Assembly (NCBI GenBank): GCA_007922305.1
Contig: ML677366.1
Location: 14,604,783 to 14,668,782, forward strand
Reading direction: 5' to 3'
DNA from: Dermatemys mawii
Lineage: Eukaryota; Chordata; Testudines; Dermatemydidae
Length of the DNA stretch: 64,000 bases
Positions within the stretch are counted from its first letter, which is position 1. Each line of letters begins with the position of its first letter. Positions 57,379 to 64,000 of the stretch are shown here, piece after piece. The notes beneath the pieces are model-generated. The model did no database searches. It saw only the letters and a list, made by a program, of their open reading frames with translations, and was not told where the DNA came from. Both the position numbers and the translations under genes were made by a program.

Positions 57379-59133
57379 GTAAGCAGGGTGTTGAAAGTTT
57401 TAAGTTCATGTAGCAGCATGTAGGTGACAGACAAAGAGGAAAATGACCTACTTTTCATAGCTGATCTTGTGCCTGGTGAAGTCTGACAGACCGAGGCTTT
57501 TCTAAAAATCAAATTTTCTCCAGAAAATAAAAAAAATCCTACTCTGTTCTCTGAGGGTTACACAGACTGCAGACGGAGACACATTTTCTGGAAAACTGGC
57601 ACTTCCATTTAAGTTAACAGTTTCTTTTCCACCCTGAGATATGAGGCCTTTTGCAATGACATTTGCAGTTCTATTAACTTATCCTGGTGTCCAACTGGAA
57701 CAGCAGCAATTTCCTGGCAGGGGATGACTCATGTTTTCCATTGCTGAAAAGAGAGAGTTTGTTTGTTCCTGCTGGTGGTGGTTTTGCTTTTTTGGATGGA
57801 GAAGAATCAAAGGTGTGCCAGACTCTCTCATAGGACTTTTCTTGGGCAAGCCAGTTAATTGACCTGCCGGCTCTGTTACCTTAGATGTGCTTCGGCAACG
57901 AGCTGGATCATCTCTGTGTCTGTTCCACATTTTTTGTGGTTTTCTGTGTCACCACATAAACATGGAACAGCAGAGATTTATAGAAAAATTCTTGACTGCT
58001 GGTAAAAGCAGGTCAAATAACCAGAAAACAGACTTTCAATCCAAAGCATTTCTGAGCAGTTCATGACCATGGATACAAACGCTGCTGAGCTATCCCATGC
58101 GTCTTGTCACAGGATCCACTCTCTGCTAGGGGTGCCACGCTCTGGTCCCTCTGGGGATTAGCTCTTTCCAGGTTCTATGCCTCTTCTGAAGATCTTTCCA
58201 CCCATCATTCTCTCTCACCCTCCAGCCCCACTCACTCCAGCATCATCTTCGTGACTTGGCCCTCTGGCCAGGTCACTATGGTCCTCCCTTCTAGGATATC
58301 AAAATATTCCTGTGTAAAGTATTCTGTTCTCCACTGCCTGGTCTGAGCCACTTCCCCAGTGGCTGGTGGTAGAACCTTGATCCACCTTCAGGAGTGGAAC
58401 TCCAGGTTCCAACTCTGACCCTCTACTCAGCAGCCTTACTGGACCTTACTGCCTCTCCCAGAGTCTCTTCTGGCTCTCCCTCCTTCTCTCTTCTCCCAGG
58501 GAACAACTGCAGACTGCTGCTGTCCGCTACTAGGCTTTATACATGCCCTCTTTTTCCCATCCAGCTGAGACTTATCTAATTAATCCTTGCTCCCTGGCTC
58601 CTCCTCCAGGTGCAACCTGAGGCATTAACTGGTCCAGCTAGCCACCATAACCACTTCCAAGCTTGTGTGAGGTGGGCACCCCATCATATAAGAAGGGCCG
58701 TACTGGATCAGACCAAAGGTCCAGCCAGCCCAGTATCCTGTCTGCGAACAGAGGCCAATGCCAGGTGCCCCAGAGTGAGTGAACCTAACAGATAATGATC
58801 AAGTGATCTCTTTCACCCCGCTCTGACAAACAGAAGCTAGAGACGCCATTCCTTACCCATCCTGGCTGATAACCATTAATGGCTTAACCTCTATGAATTT
58901 GTCTAGTTCTCTTTTAAACCCTGATAGGTTTTAGTCCTATCCTTCACAAGCTCCTCAGGCAAAGAGTTCCACAGGCTGACTGTGTGCTGTGTGAAGAAGA
59001 ACTTCCTTTTATTTGTTTTAAACCTGCTGCCCATTAATTTCCCTTGGTGGCCCCTAGCTCTTATGAGAACAAGTAAATAATTTTTCCTTATTCACTTTCT
59101 CCACACCACTCATGATTTTATGCACCTCTATCA

Positions 59134-59796
59134 CAGAGGTGGATGTCCCGCGGGCCACATCTGGCCTGTGGGCTCATCCTGTCCGGCCCCAGAGCTCCTG
59201 GCGGGGAGGCTTCTCCTGGCTCCTCCCCCGCCTTCCCCTCTCCTCCACAGCCTCATCACCATATGGGCAGCGCTCTGGGGGGTGCAGCTGCACACTTTGG
59301 GAGAGCACTGCCATGTGTGTGGCTCAGGTCAAGCCACCAGCAGCAAAAGGGGGCCAGGGCCGGGGGGGTTGGATAAGGGACTGGGAGACCTGGGGGGCAG
59401 TCAGAGGACAGGGCTGTTGGATGGGGCGGAGGTTCCGGAGGAGGGGCAGTTGGGGGAACGGTGAGGCTGGATAGGGCATGGGAGTCCTGCGGGGGGGTCT
59501 GTCGGGGTGGTGTGGATAGGGGTTGAGGCAGTCAGGAGACAGGGTGCGGGGCAGAGGTGGAAGGGAGTGAGGTCGGGGGGGGGCAGGATAGTTAGGGTGG
59601 GGGTTCTTGGGAGGGGGCAATCAGGGGGTTGAATGGGTCTGGGATTCTGAGGGGGCAGTCCGGGGTGGAAAGTGGGAGGGGGTTTGATAGGGGGTGGGGT
59701 GGGCTGTTTGGGGAGGCACAGCCTTCCCTGACCTGGCCTTCCATACAATTTTTCAACCCTGATGTGGCCTTTGGGCCAAAAATTTGCCCACCACTG
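59134..59796 (-). mobile_element. hAT-like non-autonomous element with G-rich minisatellite, inserted in CR1
   Basis: Ends are CAGAGGTGG (left) and CCACCACTG (right, inverted). Neighbouring subterminal text is CGGGCCACATCTGGCC and GGCCAAAAATTTGCCC. The left 8-bp flank is CTCTATCA and the right is CTCTTATA, an imperfect target duplication as expected for hAT elements. The interior is a strongly G-rich (+ strand) degenerate tandem array. Same family as 15057-15423, opposite orientation. Confidence 0.75.
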
Positions 59797-60181
59797 CTCT
59801 TATATCCCACCTTAGTCTCCTCTTTTCCAAGCTGAAAAGTCCTAGCCTCTTTAATCTCTCCTCATATGGGACCTGTTCAAAACTCCTAATAATCTTAGTT
59901 GCCCTCCTCTGAACCTTTTCTAATGCCAGTATATCATATTTGAGATGAGGAGACCACATCTGTATGCAGTATTCAAGATGTGAATGCACCATGGATTTAA
60001 TTAAGGGCAATAAGATAGTCTCCGTCTTATTCTCTATCCCGCTTTTAATGATTCCTACTGTCCTGTTTGCTTTTTTGACTGCCACTCCACACTACATGGA
60101 TGTTTTCAGAGAACTGTCCACAATGACTCCAAGATCTTTTTCCTGATTAGTTGTAGCTAAATTAGCCCCCATCATATTGAT

Positions 60182-60215
60182 TGTATGTATGTATGTATGT
60201 ATGTATGTATGTATA
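60182..60215. repeat. (GTAT)n microsatellite
   Basis: About eight perfect GTAT units at the left border of the LTR-like insertion in CR1. Confidence 0.95.
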
Positions 60216-60218
60216 CAG

Positions 60219-60872
60219 TGTGACGGAGTCAGACCAGAAGGATATAGGAGAGTGCTGGAAGACAGGTATATTAATCTCAGGATGTGCAGGTCCCTGTTCC
60301 CTGGATAGCCAAACAAAGGCTACTCCAGGCCAATCAAGACACCTGGGGCCAATTAAGAACCTTCTAGAAAGGAGTAGAAACAGCTAGCCTAACTGGGACA
60401 TCTGAAGCCAATCAGGGACTGGCTGAAACTAGATAAAAACCTCCCAGTTAGTCAGGTGGGTGTCAGGAGCTGTGAGAGGAAGTTGTGCTGTTGGTGAGAC
60501 TGAGTGGTGGACAACATATCATCCAGAAGGAAGGAGGCCCTGAGGTAAGGGTGAAGTGGCATTTGAAGAAGCGGGGACTGCTGTGGGGAAGTAGCCCCGG
60601 GAATTGTATTGTGTTTTGTGCCTAAAAGGTCAGCCATCTTAGCTGATACTATTAGGGTCCCTGGGCTGGAGTCCGGAGTAGAGGGTGGGCCCGGGCTCCC
60701 CCCTTTTTCCATCTTCCATACTGGCCTGTGATGAAGGTAACTCACTAGACGGTGACTCTTGCCAATTATACTGAGAAAGGGAGGTCACTCTGGGGCCTAG
60801 ATGAGTTTCTGAGGCCCCTCAATCTGCCAGGAAGCGCAGGACCCACAAGTACAAACTTGGAGCTTTGTCACA
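60219..60872. mobile_element. LTR-like interspersed element (TGTGAC…GTCACA), inserted in CR1
   Basis: 654 bp with inverted TGTGAC/GTCACA ends that interrupts the CR1 copy. The flanks share an imperfect ATAG-type direct repeat (ATACAG versus ATAGTT). The interior has TCCAGGCCAATCAAGACACC-type sequence and no coding capacity. I recognise similar sequence as a common turtle repeat; an endogenous LTR is the likely class, but no internal genes are here to confirm it. Confidence 0.6.
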
Positions 60873-61960
60873 ATAGTTGTTTATTTTTTCCAATTGCATT
60901 ACTTTATATTTATCCACATTAAATTTCATTTGTCATATTGTTGTCCAATCACTTAGTTTTGTGAGATCTTTTTGAAGTTCTTCACATTCTGCTTTGGTCT
61001 TAACTATCTTGAGCAGTTTATTATCATCTGCAAACTTTGCCACATCACTGTTTACCCCTTTCTCCAAATTATTTATGAATAAGTTGAATAGGATTGGTCC
61101 TAGGACTGACCCTTGGGGAACACCACTAGTTACCCTCTCCATTCTGAAAATTTACCATTTATTCCTACCCTTTGTTCTCTGTCTTTTTTTTTAAGTAGTT
61201 CTCAATCCATGAAAGGATCTTCCCTTTTATCCCATGACAACTTAATTTAGAGCCTTTGGTGAGGGGCCTTGTCAAAGGCTTTCTGGAAATCTAAGTACAC
61301 TGTGTCCACTGGATCCCCCTTGTCCACGTGTTTGACCCTTTCAAAGAACTCTAATAGGTTAGTAAAACATGATTTCCATTTTTAGAAACCATGCTGACTT
61401 TTTCCCAACAATTTTATTCTTTACTATTGTTTCAGCTAACTTGACCGGTACTGGCATTCGATTTACCAGTCTGTAATTGCTGGGATCACCTCTAGAACCT
61501 TTTAAAATATTGGTGTTACATTAGCTATCTATCAATCATTGGGTATAGAAGCTGATTTAAAGGACAGGTTACAAACCATAAGTATGTGTGAATATATGAC
61601 CTCTAGTTGCACATACCCTCATAGATATATATATGGTCTGGGTTCATATTTCACAGGCACAAACAGGCTGTCAGTCACCTGAATGCTACCAACGGTGCCT
61701 ATAATTCATTGCAAGTGAAATTCATTGTGGGCTCAAAATTGCATCTTTGAGGTTGGAAGCCAACCTCAGGCTTGACTGAAAATCAGGTGCAGAATGCAGA
61801 TGGTATGAATACGTGTGAGTTTGGGACTATATTTTATTTCAAGTGAATTTTTCCTGGGGGTAAATATCAACATCCTATATCCTATATTGGATATGCTTTT
61901 TCAATCATTTTTGCTTTGGTTTGGTTCAGCATGAAATGAAGGTGACATTGACAAGGTAAA

Positions 61961-62068
61961 GCCCTGATTCAGGAAAGCATTAAAGCATATGCTTAATTTT
62001 AAGCATTGTTGTACGATTTAAGTCAAATTGACTTAAGCATATGCTTAAGTGCTTTCCTGAACTGGGGC
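61961..62068. repeat. Palindromic interspersed repeat (GCCCTGATTCAGGAAAGCA…TGCTTTCCTGA..GGGGC)
   Basis: Left GCCCTGATTCAGGAAAGCAT pairs with right GTGCTTTCCTGAACTGGGGC; inner CATATGCTTAA pairs with TTAAGCATATG. About 108 bp, fold-back, 73 nt upstream of exon P. Confidence 0.75.
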
Positions 62069-62140
62069 ATAAAGATCCAGCAGACACTTAGCAAGAATAG
62101 TCTTATGCTGTTGTGCAATAATAATTGTCTGTCTTTTCAG

Positions 62141-62247
62141 CTCAGTTCTTGTGTGCTCTAAAGATGGGTCAGAAATGATGGGAAGCTCTGAAATGTCTGT
62201 TTTTACAAAGTTAGGTTCTGCAAAGCCTATTGTCTTCCACAAAACAG
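62141..62247 (+). CDS. CEMIP2-like: CEMIP2-like exon P (C-terminal GG/ILEI-like domain, second part)
   Basis: Acceptor CAG at 62138-62140 after a pyrimidine tract, donor GTGACT at 62248; 107 nt, phase 2 to phase 1. The frame reads SSVLVCSKDGSEMMGSSEM, then TKLGSAKPIVFHKTG, matching SIVLLS.RGE...LG.AKP of CEMIP2. The last family exon (about 50 residues with an FLGFSG-like start) was not seen between 62248 and 64000 and is probably beyond the window. Intact. Confidence 0.8.
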
Positions 62248-64000
62248 GTGACTATGTTTATGTGAATTACACTGCCATGCTGCCTTTGACTAAAACTAAA
62301 AGTGCATTTGTCTAGCTAAAATGTGCCAGCACCACCTCCCTGAGTTTATAAATTTATACCATCCTATAAAATATAGCAGCGTGATCTAGGGGGAACATTG
62401 TTGAAAAGCTTGAGCCTCCGAGCTAGGCAGAAATTTTGAGGAATTTTTATGCTTGTTACAAATCTAAAACTGAACCCATCTCACCAGTAAATAGCCACAG
62501 TTTGTGCACTTTTCACTCCAAAAAACAAAAGCCCCATTTTTTCCTAGTGGAAATGACTCTTTCTGAACAAAAGATAGACTCCAACTTTAAAATTCAAATG
62601 TTTTCAGAGGAAAAAACAGTCATGACATTAAGTTTAATGAAAGAAAAATACCCTGATATGAAATTAAGATGAGAGCAAAACGTAGATCATGACGGAAAAA
62701 AATCACTACTTCTACCTTTACCTTGATTTTTCCTGGAAGATCATGTGCAGTAGCAAGACATTTTACAGTGATCAGCTAATTTATAATGAAGTGCCCCTTT
62801 AGTTCAGATAAAAATAAGAAGCTGAGCCTTTTTCTCAAAATAGAAACCAGACAATTGGTCTCCTTGTTCTTCTTAGTGTTTTCTTGCACCTCTGCGCTTC
62901 CCAAGACTAGAAGCAGATGTTCCAAAATACCATAAGAAGGGCTTTTCTCATTGTAGTCACAACCCAACTGGGAGATGAAGAAACCCAGATCTCAAAAGTT
63001 TTTTCCAGCCTTATTTACAGACCAAAAAACTTGATAATTTTGGATGAACTAGATTGCAATCTGGAGTAGGTGGTTATCCATCATTCCCTGTAATGGAGGT
63101 TGCTAGCACTACCTTTGCTGGGATACCTATCCCACCCTCATTACCACTTCAGTTTCCAGTCAATGGATTGACTACTTCTGCAAAGAAGGTGAAGTGCCTT
63201 TTGGTTGATTGTCCAGAGTTTGTTGCCTTCCCAGGGCCTCATCCAAAGCCCACTGCAGTCAATGGATTTCTTTCCATTGGGATCAGTGGTTTAATCAGGC
63301 CCATATAGAGTTTCATATCCTTGTTTTAAAATCAGTAAAGATATTTGTAAAGGAGCAAAAAGGAAAGGGGGGAATATAGTGATACAAAACTGGCCAAATC
63401 CTAATACCATTAATTGGTCCTTAGACAGGTCAAACACCCGCTCTCTTCAGACGGAGAAAATGGAGCTCATTTAAGAAAGTCGACCTTGCTAATGCCTGAC
63501 TCTGCTGCTGCTGCAGATAAACACTATTGACTTTCATGGGAGCAGAATAATCAAATGAAGGGACATCCAGATTTATGTCTGCACTTCCGTCCTCCAGATC
63601 GAATTCTGCCCCCAAGTGCACACAATTCCCCTTCAAAGGGAGGTGCATGCAGGTACCTGAGGACAGAATTTGAAACAGAGTACCTACCACCATTGTGCTG
63701 AGGAACTGCATAGCTCCAAGAATATGCAAGGTACTTGATTATACTGTAGTGCCCCAGACCAACAGACTTAATCTTGAATTTCCTGTCTCTTGTCGCTTTT
63801 AGCTGAAATTCTTGGCAAAGGTTTAGTGTGAATGTAGCAGCCATGTGCACACTGTACTGGCTGTGCCGTATTTCCACGCAGTAATCATACTGGAAAATAG
63901 AAGGTTTGCCAAGTACGAATTTTGTGGAGTAATTCCTTTAGTTGATAAGAAAATCAGCCAGCCAGCCATCTGTGATTCAGTTTGATACCTCTTAAGCAGA
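62248..64000 (+). other. Downstream intron, last exon not found
   Basis: 1.75 kb searched by eye for the final family exon (FLGFSG/SW-like residues, then a stop) without success. It contains one palindromic repeat at 63236. The ORF on the minus strand at 63430-63877 has no recognisable motif. Confidence 0.6.
63236..63304. repeat. Palindromic interspersed repeat (CATCCAAAGCCCACTG type)
   Basis: CCTCATCCAAAGCCCACTGC, then AGTCAATGGATTTCTTTCCA, then ATCAGGCCCAT; a copy of the 30558 family. Confidence 0.65.

Larger units (their letters stand above)
58682..61590 (-). mobile_element. CR1 LINE copy, minus strand, split by two later insertions
   Basis: The 3' end is at 58682 (GGGCCGTACTGGATCAGACC, a typical CR1 3' region). 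Minus-strand RT fragments follow: a C-terminal part at about 59800-60085 (HLEYCIQMWSPH, LEKVQRRATKII, RLKRLGLFSLEKRRLR) and a core part at 60933-61142 ([28 protein letters not shown]). It is broken at 59134-59796 by an hAT-like element and at 60219-60872 by an LTR-like element. Frameshifts show it is dead. The upstream limit is approximate. Confidence 0.85.
894..62247 (+). pseudogene. CEMIP2-like: CEMIP2-like (cell-surface hyaluronidase family) locus, 16 exons, partial and disrupted
   Basis: Sixteen + strand exons align in order with the C-terminal part of the CEMIP/CEMIP2 family. These extracellular or type II membrane proteins degrade hyaluronan and carry an N-terminal G8 domain, PbH1 beta-helix repeats and GG (ILEI/PANDER-like) domains. 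The PbH1 region and a C-terminal GG-like domain are in the window; membrane anchor and G8 domain would be upstream. Motifs such as GHCFFLEDG, GLLTKPGT, STFWIANPNNNLI, LGIFYNNRVHSNFK and FPIRGFQIYDGP fit CEMIP2 better than CEMIP. Exon phases agree throughout once three +1 insertions are discounted. The breaks are frameshifts near 7377, 21692 and 54196, TGA stops at 47100 and 51968, and a GC donor at 7501. Any translation from this locus would be truncated. The paralogue assignment comes from remembered family sequences: similarity is about 70% in the best exons and below 50% near the C-terminus. The alternative is a functional gene with assembly errors, but two independent nonsense codons argue against that. 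Confidence 0.75.

Noticed and set aside
59112..59810. Proline- and glycine-rich ORFs of 98-120 codons
   Set aside because: Composition artefacts of the G-rich minisatellite in the hAT-like element.

Overview
The window is vertebrate nuclear DNA, most likely from a turtle (less likely another non-avian sauropsid). The reasons are long AT-rich introns with GT-AG borders, CR1 LINE copies, an intact Penelope-like retroelement, and interspersed repeats I associate with turtle genomes: MITEs with TATGTCTACACT-type ends, short elements with AGGGTGACCAG ends, hAT-like elements with CAGAGGTGGGCAAAC-type ends, and CATTGACTTCAATGGG palindromes. The species call rests on memory of these repeats, not on a search. 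I see no bacterial genes, rRNA, tRNA or CRISPR.

One host gene crosses the whole window on the + strand. Sixteen exons (894 to 62247, about 2.4 kb of coding sequence) align end to end with the C-terminal 55-60% of the CEMIP/CEMIP2 (KIAA1199/TMEM2) hyaluronan-degrading family. They resemble CEMIP2 most, but look too divergent for an ordinary amniote CEMIP2 orthologue. The N-terminal membrane anchor and G8 domain lie upstream. The final exon, encoding roughly the last 50 residues, was not found and probably lies downstream. Exon phases join perfectly once three single-base insertions are discounted. The locus is broken: +1 frameshifts in the exons at 7371, 21629 and 54139, in-frame TGA codons at 47100 and 51968 (both where CEMIP2 has arginine, consistent with CGA to TGA decay), and a GC rather than GT donor at 7501. 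The best reading is a recently decayed CEMIP2-like paralogue; some frameshifts could be assembly errors.

The introns are full of transposable elements. The largest (31162-47026) holds a 2.7-kb Penelope-like element at 42970-45704 with a 13-bp target-site duplication. It is a 5'-truncated sense copy with an uninterrupted reverse transcriptase plus GIY-YIG endonuclease frame, preceded by a 566-bp inverted copy of its own 3' end. Three much smaller insertions (2950-3105, 5746-5916, 31668-31805) have the same fold-back design, each with its own 9-12 bp target duplication. Other intronic content includes a CR1 copy (58682 to about 61590) split by an hAT-like element and an LTR-like element, a second long CR1 (about 49018-50100), a MITE with an hAT-like element nested in it (14833-15505), and many MITEs, MIR-like fragments and simple repeats. 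I could not support any other protein-coding gene.
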